Notes: generated by a model not told the origin, from the letters alone. Counted from the stretch's first letter, positions 25,838 through 37,494 are shown. The stretch: 45,597 bases of DNA from Rubrivivax gelatinosus (GCF_016583785.1 NZ_NRRU01000039.1:1-45597), one strand, 5' to 3'. Program-made: numbers and translations.

Positions 25838-26405
25838 GCGCTTTCAATGCGAGCTTGATGCCGTCGCTGACGCCGACGTCCTTCGGCAGCGCCTTGGCCG
25901 CGGCCTGGGCCTCGCGTTCGTTGTAGCCCAGCGCCATCAGCGCCTGCACGATGTCGGCGTGGGCGTCGCCGGCGGCGCCGGCCGCCGAAGGCAGCCCCAG
26001 GTCGGGCGCGAGCTTGCCCTTGAGCTCGAGCAGCACGCGTTCGGCGGTCTTCTTGCCGATGCCCGGCACCTTGACGAGCCGCGCGCCGTCCTGAGACGCG
26101 ACCGCCTGCGACAGTTCGGCGACCGACAGCCCCGACAGCAGTGCCAGCGCCATGCGCGGGCCGACGCCGCTGATCTTCACCAGCAGCCGGAAGGTCGCGC
26201 GTTCGGCGGCGGTGAGGAAGCCGAAGAGCTGCTGCGCGTCCTCGCGCACGACGAACTCGGTCAGCAGCACGACGCGCTCGCCGAGCGCGGGCAGGTGGTA
26301 GAAGGTGCTCATCGGCACGTCGACTTCGTAGCCGACGCCGCCGACGTCGACGAGTACCTGCGGGGGGGTCTTTTCGGCCAGCGTGCCGGAGAGTCGTCCG
26401 ATCAT
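25827..26405 (-). CDS. ruvA: Holliday junction-binding protein RuvA
   Basis: A 192-residue protein that binds four-way DNA junctions and loads RuvB. The N-terminal OB domain starts MIGRLSGTL and includes GVGYEVDVP. Two helix-hairpin-helix motifs are visible, [18 protein letters not shown] and [21 protein letters not shown] flexible linker follows, then domain III with [20 protein letters not shown], which contacts RuvB. The ATG at 26405 is the family start; an upstream in-frame start would add nine non-family residues. Confidence 0.97.
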   Translation of the reverse strand: MIGRLSGTLAEKTPPQVLVDVGGVGYEVDVPMSTFYHLPALGERVVLLTEFVVREDAQQLFGFLTAAERATFRLLVKISGVGPRMALALLSGLSVAELSQAVASQDGARLVKVPGIGKKTAERVLLELKGKLAPDLGLPSAAGAAGDAHADIVQALMALGYNEREAQAAAKALPKDVGVSDGIKLALKALNR

Positions 26406-26451
26406 GGCGGCGATTGTCGCCGCGCCGGGCACCGGGCCCGGCGGATGCTGG

Positions 26452-27096
26452 TCAGCGGAACAGCCCCAGGCGCTGCGCCTCGAGCGCGGCCTCGGCGCGC
26501 GAGCTCACGTTGAGCTTGCGGTAGATCTGCTTGACGTAGTCGGCGATGGTGTGCCGCGACAGGCCCAGCTGGACGCCGATCTCGGGCAGCGTGTAGCCCT
26601 TGGCGACACGCAGCAGCACTTCGCTCTCGCGGTCGGTCAGCGAGACGTGCGGCAGCAGCGAGGCCTGCGGCTTGGCCTTTTCGGTGAAGTAGGCCATCAC
26701 GCGGCGCGCGATCGACGGCGACAGCGGCGGCTCGCCCTGGCTGATGCGCTGGAGCTGCTCGACGATCATCTCGCGCGGCTGCTCCTTCAGGATGTAGCCG
26801 AAGGCGCCGGCCTGCAGCGCCGGGAACAGGTGCTCGTCGTCGTCGTGGATCGTGACCACGACCGACTGCGCCTCGGGCTGCACGTCGCGCAGCTTGGTGA
26901 CGACGTCGACGCCGCTGCCGTCGGGCAGGCCGAGGTCGATGAGCGCGAGTTCGAACTTGACGGCCGAGGCCAGCGAGATCGCGTCCTGGACGCGGGCGCT
27001 CTCGGAAATCTGGGCCGACGGAAACACCTGAAGCACGAGTTTGCGCATCCAGGCGCGGATCTCGGGCAGGTCTTCGAGCAGCAGGACGTTCTTCAT
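26452..27096 (-). CDS. LuxR/NarL-family response regulator
   Basis: A 214-residue two-component regulator. The receiver domain (1-120) has acidic E8/D9, phospho-acceptor D54 in [10 protein letters not shown], and K in YILKEQ. The C-terminal LuxR helix-turn-helix (about 148-210) reads [43 protein letters not shown]. It is encoded 50 bases downstream of the histidine kinase on the same strand and is its probable partner. Target genes are unknown. Confidence 0.95.
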   Translation of the reverse strand: MKNVLLLEDLPEIRAWMRKLVLQVFPSAQISESARVQDAISLASAVKFELALIDLGLPDGSGVDVVTKLRDVQPEAQSVVVTIHDDDEHLFPALQAGAFGYILKEQPREMIVEQLQRISQGEPPLSPSIARRVMAYFTEKAKPQASLLPHVSLTDRESEVLLRVAKGYTLPEIGVQLGLSRHTIADYVKQIYRKLNVSSRAEAALEAQRLGLFR

Positions 27097-27146
27097 GAGA
27101 ATCAGGCTCGTTCGGGCCGAAAACTTATCGTAACAGCAGCCCGGCC

Positions 27147-29021
27147 CTAGGGGGATGCCTCGAGCGCCCGGTCCAGAGGGATCGTGAGTCGTATCACGGT
27201 TCCGCGTCCGGGGGCGGACTCGACGAGACACTGGCCCTGCAACTGCTTGGCGCGGTTCTTCATCGTCGCCATGCCGTGGCCGCGGTCCAGCCGGCCGTCG
27301 TTCTCGATCTTGATGCCGTCGCCGTCGTCCTGGACAACGAGCTTGAAGTCGCCGTCGGCGACGCTGCAGGTCACGGCGGCGTGCGAGCCGCCGCTGTGTT
27401 TGATGATGTTGCTGGTGGCCTCGCGCAGGATGCGCGTGGTCTGGACGAAGGCGCGCGCCGACAGCATCTGCGTCAGGTCCTCGGGCGCCTGCCACTCGGC
27501 CTGGATGCCGGCCTGGGCGAGGCGGTTGACGACTTCGGCGCGCCAGTCGCCGAGCGCGTCGGCCAGGCGCACCGCGCGCCCGGTGAGGCCGCGCACCGAC
27601 AGCCGCATCTCCTCCAGCGCCTCGCGCGCCAGCGTCGAGATGCGCTGGTCGTCGCTGGTGTGCACGATGGTCAGCAGCTTGGCGCCGAGGTCGTCGTGCA
27701 GGTCGGCGGCGATGCGTTTCCTCTCGCGCTCGGTGATCTGCTCGACACGCAGCTCGGCGAGCTGGCGGAAGTTGCGTTCGATCTCGGCGGTGGCTTCGCG
27801 CACGCGCTCCTCGAGGTGGGCGCGGCCGAGTTCGGCCTCCTGCAGCGCGCGCCCGTGCTGCTGCACCAGGCGCAGGCCGACGACGACGAACATCAGCGGC
27901 GCGACCAGCCGCGCCGCCTGCGCCGGCATCGGGCTGCCGCCGAGCTGCTGCGAGATGAACTCGACCAGCCCGGCCAGCGCCAGCGTGCCCAGCGTGGCCG
28001 CCATCACCCACGACGAGCGCGAGTGCGAGCGCCACTGCGCCCGCAGGTAGTAGATCGCCGCCGCGCCCACCTGCAGCCCCAGCACCAGGCTCCACAGCGT
28101 CGTCAGCAGGTGCAGCCGCTCGGGGCCTGCGAGCACCAGCGAGGCCGGCATCAGCGCGCACTGCAGCGGCAGCAGGCGGTCGGCGAAACGGCTGCGGTGC
28201 TGGGCGTAGCGCAGCAGGAACTGCACCGCCGTCAGCGTGATGAAGGCCAGCAGCGAACACAGCAGGAACTCGGCGACCGCGTGGTCCACCGGCACCGTGC
28301 GCAGCCACAGCCGCGCTTCCAGCGCCGACCACAGCACCGACAGCGCGCCGAAGTAGGCCAGGTGCGTCTCGCGCCGGTTGATCGTGCCGAGCACGAACAT
28401 GAAGCTGCCCATCAGCAGCAGCGTCGCCGACAGCGCCTGCGGCAGCGCGACGGCGAAGGTGTGCTGGCGCGCCTGCCGGTGCAGCAGCATCGACTGCGGC
28501 CCCAGCTCCAGCACCGACAGCCCGCCGGCACGCCAGCGCGAGCCCACGCGCGCCAACGGCTCGCCGGCGACCTTGATGTCCAGCGTGTTCAGCGCCGGCG
28601 CGATCAGCGCCGCGGGCAGCGTGACCAGCTGCGGCTGGCCGCAGTTGTTGGTCAGCGGCTCGCGCATGCGGCCGCCGCTGTGCACCAGCTGGCCGTTCAG
28701 GTAGACCTCGAGGTTGGTGCAGACGCGTTCGATGTAGAGCGCGGTCAGTTCCTCGTCGGGTGTCGCCGGCGCCCGGAAACCCACGCGGTACCAGACCGGG
28801 CCGGCTTCGCCCGGCCGCGATCGCGACCAGTCGTCGGGCAGCGTGACGCTCTTGGCCGGTGCGTCGGCCGGGAAGGTCGGGCCGGCGCCGGGCGCGGCCA
28901 GCGCCGAGACGATGCGCAGCGTCTGCGCTGCGGCCGGCTGGGCGAGCAGGGACAGCGCCGCGAGCAGCAGCAGCGGGGACAGCAGCGAGCGCAGTCGGCG
29001 CAAAGGGGCGGCGGACAACAT
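27147..29021 (-). CDS. 7TMR-DISM-type sensor histidine kinase
   Basis: A 624-residue membrane kinase. A signal peptide (about 1-30) precedes an extracytoplasmic jelly-roll-like domain (about 35-185, with [23 protein letters not shown]), then seven predicted membrane helices (about 190-385), a coiled coil, a HisKA_3 dimerisation domain with phospho-acceptor H442 in AADLHDDLG, and an HATPase domain ([27 protein letters not shown]). The layout fits 7TMR-DISM receptors joined to a NarL-type kinase. The ligand is unknown; the jelly-roll part often suggests sugar-like ligands in this superfamily, but that is inference. The ATG at 29021 is the first start giving a signal peptide. Confidence 0.92.
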   Translation of the reverse strand: MLSAAPLRRLRSLLSPLLLLAALSLLAQPAAAQTLRIVSALAAPGAGPTFPADAPAKSVTLPDDWSRSRPGEAGPVWYRVGFRAPATPDEELTALYIERVCTNLEVYLNGQLVHSGGRMREPLTNNCGQPQLVTLPAALIAPALNTLDIKVAGEPLARVGSRWRAGGLSVLELGPQSMLLHRQARQHTFAVALPQALSATLLLMGSFMFVLGTINRRETHLAYFGALSVLWSALEARLWLRTVPVDHAVAEFLLCSLLAFITLTAVQFLLRYAQHRSRFADRLLPLQCALMPASLVLAGPERLHLLTTLWSLVLGLQVGAAAIYYLRAQWRSHSRSSWVMAATLGTLALAGLVEFISQQLGGSPMPAQAARLVAPLMFVVVGLRLVQQHGRALQEAELGRAHLEERVREATAEIERNFRQLAELRVEQITERERKRIAADLHDDLGAKLLTIVHTSDDQRISTLAREALEEMRLSVRGLTGRAVRLADALGDWRAEVVNRLAQAGIQAEWQAPEDLTQMLSARAFVQTTRILREATSNIIKHSGGSHAAVTCSVADGDFKLVVQDDGDGIKIENDGRLDRGHGMATMKNRAKQLQGQCLVESAPGRGTVIRLTIPLDRALEASP

Positions 29022-29102
29022 GTCGGTCGATTCTGCGGCATGCGGCTTGCCCGGCGGGGCTGCGACAATGCCGCCCTCCGCCGACCCCCGCATCCTCGCC
29101 GC

Positions 29103-30054
<952 letters not shown>

Positions 30055-30065
<11 letters not shown>

Positions 30066-30498
30066 TCTCCAGCTGTCGCTGCAGTTCGCCGACGCGCGCC
30101 ACCGCGGCGTGCTCGCGCGCCACCGCGTCGCGCGTTTCATCCGCACTGCGCTCGAAGCGCCGGGCCGCATCGCGGTGCGCATCGTCGACGAGGACGAGGG
30201 CCGCGAGTTGAACCGCGGCTACCGCGGCAAGGACTATGCGACCAACGTGCTGACCTTCGATTACGAGCACGAGCCAGAGGTCGTCGCCGACCTGGTGCTG
30301 TGTGCGCCGGTGGTCGAGCGCGAGGCCGCCGAGCAGGGCATCACGCTCGAGGCCCACTACGCCCACCTGCTGGTGCACGGCACGCTGCACGCGCAGGGCT
30401 GGGACCACGAGGACGACGAGGAAGCCGAGGCGATGGAAGCGCGCGAGAGCGAGCTGCTGGCCACGCTCGGCGTCGCCGACCCCTACGCGCGCGGCTGA
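30055..30498 (+). CDS. ybeY: Endoribonuclease YbeY
   Basis: A 147-residue zinc metalloenzyme involved in 16S rRNA 3'-end maturation and ribosome quality control. The metal-binding motif [12 protein letters not shown] has ligands H108, H112 and H118; tryptophan replaces the usual tyrosine. The upstream [19 protein letters not shown] is also diagnostic. The GTG at 30055 overlaps phoH by 11 bases. It ends 4 bases from the convergent EamA gene. Confidence 0.95.
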
Positions 30499-30502
30499 AG
30501 CT

Positions 30503-31405
30503 TCAGGCCGGTTTCGGCCGCCCCAGCACCGCGGCGATCGCGCCGACGATCAGCACCATCGCGGCGAAGTCCTGCCAGTGCAGTGCCTCGCCCAGGCCGA
30601 TCGCGCCGGAGAAGGTGCCCAGCACCGGGATCATCATCACGCTGATCGAGCTCGCCACCGGCGGCAGCGTGCGCGCCAGGTAGAACCAGGCCGCCTGCGC
30701 GAAGCAGAACACGCCGATGGCGTTGTAGGCGATGGCCCAGGCCACCGGCGCCGACGGCGGTGCCCAGCGCTGCGACTCGAAGACGGCGGCGAGCACGCAC
30801 ATCACCGCGGTGGTCAGCGCCGTCATCCAGAACGAGACCGCCAGCAGCGGCACCGGAATGCTGCTGCGCCGCAGCCGGTGCGTGCCGTAGGCCCAGGTGG
30901 CGGCGGCCACCAGCATCGCCCCGGCGGCCCAGGGCGCGCCGGTCAGGCGCGCGAACTCGTGCGTCAGCAGCAGCACGATGCCCAGCCCCGCCGCGGCGAC
31001 GCCGGCGGCCTGGCGCCAGCCCGGGCGTTCGCCGTAGAGCACGAAACCCCAGACTGCAGCGAACACCGGCATCGAATAACCGAGGATGGCGGCGCGGCCG
31101 GAGCTCAGCGACTGCACCGCGAGGATCACGATGACGTGCCAGACCAGCATGTTGGGCAGCGTCAGGCGCAGCACCTCGCCCCAGTGCGCCCGCGGCACGG
31201 CCAGCGGCACGCGCAAGGCTGCGAGCGCCAGCCCGAACAGCGGCAGCCCGATCAGCATCGACGCGGCGCGGAAGGACAGCGGCGGGAACCCGCCAGGCTG
31301 TGCCGGCGTGCCGCTGACGCCCATCTTCATCACCGGCCAGTTCAGCCCCCAGATCAGGGTCAGCAGCAGCAGGACCGCCAGCTGGCGGCGGGTGGGACGT
31401 GTCAC
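30503..31405 (-). CDS. EamA/DMT-family transporter
   Basis: A 300-residue inner-membrane protein with about ten hydrophobic helices in two repeated EamA halves (first about 10-145, second about 155-295). Family-type segments include LIWGLNWPVMKMG near the N-terminus and SSGRAAILGYSMPVFAAVWGFVLYGERP closing the first half. The substrate is unknown; this family exports amino acids and other metabolites. The GTG at 31405 is 10 bases after the corA stop, so it is likely the third gene of the hemB-corA operon. Confidence 0.88.
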   Translation of the reverse strand: MTRPTRRQLAVLLLLTLIWGLNWPVMKMGVSGTPAQPGGFPPLSFRAASMLIGLPLFGLALAALRVPLAVPRAHWGEVLRLTLPNMLVWHVIVILAVQSLSSGRAAILGYSMPVFAAVWGFVLYGERPGWRQAAGVAAAGLGIVLLLTHEFARLTGAPWAAGAMLVAAATWAYGTHRLRRSSIPVPLLAVSFWMTALTTAVMCVLAAVFESQRWAPPSAPVAWAIAYNAIGVFCFAQAAWFYLARTLPPVASSISVMMIPVLGTFSGAIGLGEALHWQDFAAMVLIVGAIAAVLGRPKPA

Positions 31406-31415
31406 CGGGCGGCCT

Positions 31416-32491
31416 TCAGCGCGGGTTTTCGCCCAGGTAGCGCTTGCGCCAGAAGAACACGGCCAGGCCCAGGCCGATGGCCAGCATCATCAACACCGCG
31501 ACCCAGACCCCGGTGCTGGTGTGCACCAGCGGCAGGAAGTCGAAGTTCATGCCGAAGAAGCCGGTGATCAGGTTCAGCGGCATGAAGACGGCGGTCAGCA
31601 CCGTCAGCGTGCGCATGATGTCGTTGGTGCGGTGCGCGGTCGCCGAGAAGTGCATCTGCACCGCGGTCTCGGCCGAGTGTTCGAGCCGGCGCACGTGCGA
31701 GAGCACGCGCTCGACGTGTTCGAGCACGTCGCGCGAGCGCACGCGCAGCAGCTCGCGCTCGCGCCGGGCCGCAGGCTCTGCCGGTTCGGGCCATTCGTCG
31801 AGCGCGTCTATCCATTCCTGGATCGCGCTGCGCTGGTCCTCGCAGGTGTCCTCGAGCAGGTGCAGCGCGGTGCGCGACTGCAGCAGCACGTTCCAGCCGC
31901 CGAAGCGGCTCTTCGGGTCGAGCAGGCGCTGCTGCAGGTAGCCGAGCTGGCGCGTCAGCAGCCGGCGCAGGTCGAGGTAGCTGTCGACCATGTGGTTGAC
32001 CATGCGCAGCATCAGGTCGGCCGGGCTCGCCGGCAGGCGCGCGCCGGCGCTGACCAGGCGCGTCGCGAAGTGCTCGCGCACCGCGCAGTCGGTCGGGTGC
32101 ACCGTGATCAGCACGCGGTCGAAGACCGCGAAGCCGACCGGGCTGGTGTCGATCGCGCGCAGCGCGCGCTGCGCGCTGGCCATCGTGCCGTGTTCGTCGT
32201 CGACGAACAGGTCCTCGCTGCCGGCCGCGGCCGCCAGGCGGCGGAACACCAGCAGGTCGTACCAGGAGGTGTAGTCGTAGTGGCTCGGCAGCTGGTTGTT
32301 CAGCAGGTCCGAGACATGCAGGTCGACGAGCGCGCCCAGGCCCCAGCGCTGCAGGCCTGCCTGCAGCTCGGCCTGGCGCAGCTCGAAGACACGGCGTGCG
32401 CTGCCGATCCAGAGGAAGCCCTCGGCCGGCAGCGCATCCGGCAGCGCCTCGAGTTCACGCAGACCCGAGGCACTGACGTGCAGGACGCGCA

Positions 32492-32492
<1 letters not shown>
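31416..32492 (-). CDS. CorA-family divalent-cation transporter
   Basis: A 358-residue protein. A large cytoplasmic funnel domain (1-290, with long charged helices) leads to two C-terminal membrane helices: LTAVFMPLNLITGFFGMNF, containing the GMN selectivity motif, and WVAVLMMLAIGLGLAVFFW, followed by a basic tail. It would carry Mg2+ or another divalent ion; it may belong to the ZntB-like branch. The ATG at 32492 shares one base with the hemB stop (TGATG), so translation is probably coupled to hemB, whose product depends on divalent metal. Confidence 0.9.
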
Positions 32493-33589
<1,097 letters not shown>

Positions 33590-33604
33590 TATCGAATGAT
33601 AGCC

Positions 33605-33712
33605 GCTCAGGCGGTGCGTCATTCCCTGCTTTTCCTCCCTGAGCAGGTGCCTTACCGTGATGACAGCGATAAGGCTTGCTGGCCCCGGCCGCCCGGCCGG
33701 GGCCTCCTTTTT
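33605..33712 (+). ncRNA. Candidate small RNA or regulatory leader upstream of hemJ
   Basis: About 108 bases of non-coding sequence with three stacked structures. Hairpin 1: CCTGCT (33625-33630) pairs with AGCAGG (33642-33647), leaving an 11-base loop with CCTCCC, an anti-Shine-Dalgarno motif. Hairpin 2: GCCTTA (33649-33654) pairs with TAAGGC (33670-33675). Hairpin 3 is a strong intrinsic terminator whose tail also reads CCTCC before the T-run. GCTCAGG (33605-33611) can pair with CCTGAGC (33638-33644), which would break hairpin 1, so two exclusive folds exist. Either a stand-alone trans-acting RNA or an attenuator for hemJ (ATG 30 bases after the terminator) fits. No known family was recognised; the 5' end is a guess from TTCACT-N18-AATGAT. 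Confidence 0.5.
33681..33712 (+). terminator. Intrinsic terminator between hemB and hemJ
   Basis: GGCCCCGGCC (33681-33690) and GGCCGGGGCC (33695-33704) form a perfect 10-bp GC stem with loop GCCC, followed by TCCTTTTT. It is oriented on the plus strand, where no protein gene lies just upstream (hemB points the other way), so it must end a non-coding transcript. Confidence 0.85.
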
Positions 33713-33741
33713 GGGCCCGCCCGCCCGGCCATAATCGGCCG

Positions 33742-34170
33742 ATGAGCTATCTCTGGGTCAAGGCCTTCCACATCATCTTCGTGGCGAGCTGGTTCGCCGG
33801 GCTGTTCTACCTGCCGCGCGTGTTCGTCAACCTGGCCATGGTGCCGTCCGACAGCCACGCCGAGCGCGAACGCCTGCTGCTGATGGCACGCAAGCTCTAC
33901 CGCTTCATGATGGTGCTGATGGTCCCGGCTTTCGTGCTGGGCCTGGTGCTGTGGCTGTATTTCGGCATCGGCAAGGGCGACGGCTGGATGCACGCCAAGC
34001 TGACGCTGGTGGCCGGTGTGCTGGTCTACCAGGAGTTCTGCCGCCGCGTGCTGAAGGACTTCGAGAACTCGGCCAACAAGCGCTCGCACAAGTGGTTCCG
34101 GGTCTTCAACGAGATCACGGTGCTGCTGTTCATCGCGATCGTCGTGCTGGTGGTCGTGAAGCCGTTCTGA
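33742..34170 (+). CDS. hemJ: Protoporphyrinogen IX oxidase HemJ (UPF0093 family)
   Basis: A 142-residue membrane protein with four hydrophobic helices that would oxidise protoporphyrinogen IX. The N-terminal KAFHIIFVASWFAGLFYLPR carries the conserved heme-ligand histidine (H10), and WMHAKLTLVAGVLVYQ carries the conserved lysine. The ATG at 33742 is six bases after CATAAT (33730-33735), implying a short or absent leader. hemB is divergently encoded 240 bases away, so two heme-pathway genes share this intergenic region. Confidence 0.9.
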   Translation: MSYLWVKAFHIIFVASWFAGLFYLPRVFVNLAMVPSDSHAERERLLLMARKLYRFMMVLMVPAFVLGLVLWLYFGIGKGDGWMHAKLTLVAGVLVYQEFCRRVLKDFENSANKRSHKWFRVFNEITVLLFIAIVVLVVVKPF

Positions 34171-34186
34171 GCGGCGCGGGCGACGC

Positions 34187-35302
34187 GTGGCAAACCACCG
34201 TCACCGCAGTTCGGCGACGCCGCTGGCGCTGGCGTTCGCGGCGCTGATCGCCTATGCCAGCCTGTTCCCGTTCGAGGGCTGGCGCTGGCCGCCGGGGCAG
34301 GAGTTCACGGCGCTGCTCGCGCTGTCCTGGCCGCGCTGGGTGACGCCGTTCGACGACTGGTCCAACTTCGTCGGCTACGTGCCGCTGGGCGTGCTGGTGC
34401 TGATCGCCGCCCGGCGCAGCGGCCTGGGCATGCTGCCGGCGGTCGTGCTGGGCCTCGTGCTGCCGGCGGCGCTGTCCTACGCTGCCGAGGTGACGCAGCA
34501 GTTCCTGCCCTCGCGCCACCCCTCGCTGAAGGACTGGGTGCTGAATACCGGCGGCGCCGCGCTCGGCGTGCTGATCGGCGCGACCCTGCACGCCGCCGGC
34601 CTGATCGGCCGCTGGCACACGCTGCGCGAGCGCTGGTTCGTGCCGCAGAGCGCGGGCGCGCTGGCGCTGCTCGCGCTGTGGCCCATGGGCCTGCTGTTCC
34701 CGGCCCCGGTGCCGCTGGGCCTGGGGCAGATCGGCGAGCGCCTGCGCCTGCTCGCTTCGCAGGCGCTGGAAGACGTGCCCTGGGCGGAGGCCTGGTACAC
34801 GCTGCTGGCCGCCCAGCCGCCCGAGCCCGACCGCCTGTGGCCGCCAGCCGAGGCCATGGTCACCGGGCTCGGCCTGCTTGCGCCCTGCCTCGTTGCCTAC
34901 GCCGTCGCCGCCCCGGGCTGGCGGCGTGCGGTGCTGGCGCTGGGCGCGCTGGCGCTGGCGTCGGCGGCGATGACGCTGTCGACGCTGCTGAACTTCGGCC
35001 CCGACCACGCGCTCGCCTGGCTGACGCCGACCGTCGCCCCGGCGCTGCTCGCTGCCACCGGGGTCGCGCTGCTGCTGGCGCCGGTCGGCCGGCGCCTGGC
35101 CGGTGGCCTGGGGCTGGTGGCACTGACCGCGCTGGTGGCGCTGGTTGCGCAGGCCCCGGCCGACCCGTATTTCGCGCAGAGCCTGCAGAGCTGGGAACAG
35201 GGCCGTTTCGTGCGCTTTCACGGGCTGGCGCAGTGGATCGGCCTGCTCTGGCCCTATGCGGCGATGGGCTGGCTGCTGGCGCGGCTGGCCAGCCGCGAGT
35301 GA
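34187..35302 (+). CDS. VanZ-like family membrane protein
   Basis: A 371-residue polytopic protein with roughly nine hydrophobic segments. The N-terminal half (about 10-130) is VanZ-like: an early YASLFPFEGW, DDWSNFVGYVPLGVLVLIAARR, and EVTQQFLPSRHPSLKDWVLNTGGAALGVLIG, a conserved motif of the family. The C-terminal half adds four or five helices of unknown role. The function in this group is unknown; VanZ itself affects teicoplanin resistance, but that should not be carried over. The GTG at 34187 lies 16 bases after hemJ. Confidence 0.85.
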   Translation: MANHRHRSSATPLALAFAALIAYASLFPFEGWRWPPGQEFTALLALSWPRWVTPFDDWSNFVGYVPLGVLVLIAARRSGLGMLPAVVLGLVLPAALSYAAEVTQQFLPSRHPSLKDWVLNTGGAALGVLIGATLHAAGLIGRWHTLRERWFVPQSAGALALLALWPMGLLFPAPVPLGLGQIGERLRLLASQALEDVPWAEAWYTLLAAQPPEPDRLWPPAEAMVTGLGLLAPCLVAYAVAAPGWRRAVLALGALALASAAMTLSTLLNFGPDHALAWLTPTVAPALLAATGVALLLAPVGRRLAGGLGLVALTALVALVAQAPADPYFAQSLQSWEQGRFVRFHGLAQWIGLLWPYAAMGWLLARLASRE

Positions 35303-35349
35303 TCGCCTCGTTACCGGAGCGCCGGGAGCCGCTGCCTACAATCGTGGCG

Positions 35350-35676
35350 ATGAGCTATTTCCGGCATCACATCTTCTTCTGCCTCAACGAACGGCCCGCC
35401 GGACAGGCCAGTTGTGCCCACAACGGGGCCCAGGACGCCTTCGACCACTGCAAGGCGCGCGTCAAGGCCGAAGGCCTGGCCGGCCCCGGCGGCGTGCGTG
35501 TCAACAAGGCCGGCTGCCTGGACCGCTGCGCCGGCGGCCCGGTGGCCGTGGTCTACCCCGACGAGACCTGGTACACCTTCGTCGACCGCGAGGACATCGA
35601 CGAGATCGTCGAGTCGCACCTGAAGAACGGGCGCCCGGTCGAGCGCCTGATGCTGCCGCCCGACATCGGCCGATGA
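35350..35676 (+). CDS. Thioredoxin-like [2Fe-2S] ferredoxin
   Basis: A 108-residue soluble protein of the thioredoxin-fold ferredoxin family. Cluster ligands are probably C11 and C22 (FFCLN and QASCAHNG) and the CLDRC pair near residues 56-60. It would carry electrons; the partner is unknown. TACAAT (35337-35342) stands seven bases before the ATG, again suggesting a very short leader. Its stop overlaps the hydrolase start as ATGA. Confidence 0.9.
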   Translation: MSYFRHHIFFCLNERPAGQASCAHNGAQDAFDHCKARVKAEGLAGPGGVRVNKAGCLDRCAGGPVAVVYPDETWYTFVDREDIDEIVESHLKNGRPVERLMLPPDIGR

Positions 35677-36290
35677 ACGCCGCCACCGAGCGCCGGGCCA
35701 TCGCCGGCCCGGCGGGGCGGCTCGAGGTCGCGGTCGACACGCCGGCCGGCGCGCTGCGCGGCGTTGCCGTGCTCTGCCACCCGCATCCGCTGCACGGCGG
35801 CACGATGGACAACAAGGTCGTGCAGACGCTCGCGCGCGCCTTCGTGCAACTGGGTTACCGCGCCGTGCGCTTCAACTTCCGCGGCGTCGCCGGATCCGAG
35901 GGCGAATGGGACGCCGGCGTCGGCGAACTCGACGACGCGCTCGCCGTCGCGGCGGCGTTCCGAGACCCGGCGCTGCCGCTGGCCGTCGGCGGCTTCTCCT
36001 TTGGCGGCGCCATCACCACCCAGCTCGCGGCGCGCCTGGCCGAAACCGGCGCGCCGGTCGAACGCCAGGTGCTCGTCGCGCCCGCGGTACGGAACTTCCG
36101 CGCCGCGCCGGTGCCTCAGGACAGCGTCGTGATCCACGGCGAGGCCGACGAGGTCGTGCCGCTGGCGGCGGTGCTGGACTGGGCACGTCCCCAGGCCCTG
36201 CCGCTGACGGTCGTGCCCGGCGCCGGCCATTTTTTCCACGGGCAGCTCACGCTGCTCAAACAGATCGTCGTCGGTGCCTGGCACCGCTGA
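35673..36290 (+). CDS. Alpha/beta hydrolase
   Basis: A 205-residue protein of the dienelactone-hydrolase-like group. CHPHPLHGGTMDNKVV near residue 35 shapes the oxyanion hole, the nucleophile serine is in GGFSFGG (about 106-112), an aspartate is in IHGEADEVVP, and the final histidine is in GAGHFFHG, so a full triad is visible. The substrate is unknown. The ATG overlaps the ferredoxin stop (ATGA), so both are likely co-translated. Confidence 0.9.
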   Translation: MNAATERRAIAGPAGRLEVAVDTPAGALRGVAVLCHPHPLHGGTMDNKVVQTLARAFVQLGYRAVRFNFRGVAGSEGEWDAGVGELDDALAVAAAFRDPALPLAVGGFSFGGAITTQLAARLAETGAPVERQVLVAPAVRNFRAAPVPQDSVVIHGEADEVVPLAAVLDWARPQALPLTVVPGAGHFFHGQLTLLKQIVVGAWHR

Positions 36291-36311
36291 ACCGGACTCT
36301 TTCCTCTTCCC

Positions 36312-37457
36312 ATGAAACGTCTCATCGCCCTGGCTCTGGCCTTCTTCGTGGCCGGCGCCCACGCCCAGGCGCCGGTGCCGCCTGAAATCGCCGCACGCCA
36401 GTACCTGCTGATCGACCTGACGAGCAACCAGGTGCTCGCCGAACGCGAGGCCGACACGCCGGCCGACCCGGCGTCGCTGACCAAGCTGATGACGGCCTAC
36501 CTCGTCTTCAACGCGATCCGGGACGGCAAGCTCGCGCTCGACCAGCGCCTGCCGGTGTCCACGCGTGCCTGGGACGAGCGCAAGTACGGCGGCTCGCTGA
36601 TGTTCATCGACACGCGCATGCAGCCGCGCGTCGACGAGTTGCTGCGCGGCATGATCGTGCAGAGCGGCAACGACGCGACGGTGGCGCTGGCCGAGGCCGT
36701 CGGCGGCACCGTCGAGACCTTCGTCGGCATGATGAACAAGCAGGCCCAGGCCTGGGGCCTGAAGAAAACGCAGTTCAAGAATCCGTCGGGCCTGACCGAG
36801 GCCGGCCACAAGACGACGCCGCGCGAGATCGCCTACATCGCCACGCGCATCATCCAGGACCACCCGAAGTTCTATCCGATCTACTCGGAGCGGGCCTTCG
36901 CGTTCAACAACATCCGCCAGGACAACCGCAACCTGCTGCTCGGCCGCGACCCCAGCGTCGACGGCATGAAGACCGGCTACACCGACGCCGCCGGCTACTG
37001 CCTGGTGGCCAGCGCCCAGCGCGACATGCCCAACGGCAAGCGCCGGCTGCTGTCGGTGGTGATGGGCACGGCGTCGATGCAGGCGCGCGCCAACGAGAGC
37101 CAGAAGCTGCTGAACTGGGGCTACGCCGCCTGGGACGCGATCCGGCTGTTCGAAGCCGGCAAGGCGGTGGTGACGGTGCCGGTCTGGAAGGGCAGCACGT
37201 CGCAGGCGCGGCTGGGCGCGCCGGGCGCGATCTACGTCGCCGTGCCGCGCGGCGAAGGCGACAAGCTGAAGACCTCGATCCAGCGCACCGACCCGCTGGT
37301 CGCGCCGCTGCAGAAGGGCCAGCGCGTGGGCACGCTCAAGGTCGCCACCGCCGGCGGCACGCCGGTGGCCGACATCCCGCTGCAGGTGCTCGAGCCGGTC
37401 GAACTCGCCGGCATCTTTGGCCGCGCCTGGGATGCCGTGCGGCTCTGGATCAAGTAA
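36312..37457 (+). CDS. dacC: D-alanyl-D-alanine carboxypeptidase (PBP5/6 family)
   Basis: A 381-residue penicillin-binding protein that trims the terminal D-alanine of peptidoglycan pentapeptides. The signal peptide is MKRLIALALAFFVAGAHAQA. Catalytic motifs are SLTK (S55, K58), SGN (118-120) and KTG (220-222). The C-terminal PBP5-type domain (about 280-360) leads to a likely amphipathic membrane anchor, FGRAWDAVRLWIK. It precedes dat, as in many proteobacteria. The gene name follows common usage and could equally be dacA. Confidence 0.95.
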   Translation: MKRLIALALAFFVAGAHAQAPVPPEIAARQYLLIDLTSNQVLAEREADTPADPASLTKLMTAYLVFNAIRDGKLALDQRLPVSTRAWDERKYGGSLMFIDTRMQPRVDELLRGMIVQSGNDATVALAEAVGGTVETFVGMMNKQAQAWGLKKTQFKNPSGLTEAGHKTTPREIAYIATRIIQDHPKFYPIYSERAFAFNNIRQDNRNLLLGRDPSVDGMKTGYTDAAGYCLVASAQRDMPNGKRRLLSVVMGTASMQARANESQKLLNWGYAAWDAIRLFEAGKAVVTVPVWKGSTSQARLGAPGAIYVAVPRGEGDKLKTSIQRTDPLVAPLQKGQRVGTLKVATAGGTPVADIPLQVLEPVELAGIFGRAWDAVRLWIK

Positions 37458-37494
37458 TCTCAGGGTCTTCCGACGCGCCCTTCCGAGGCCCGAC

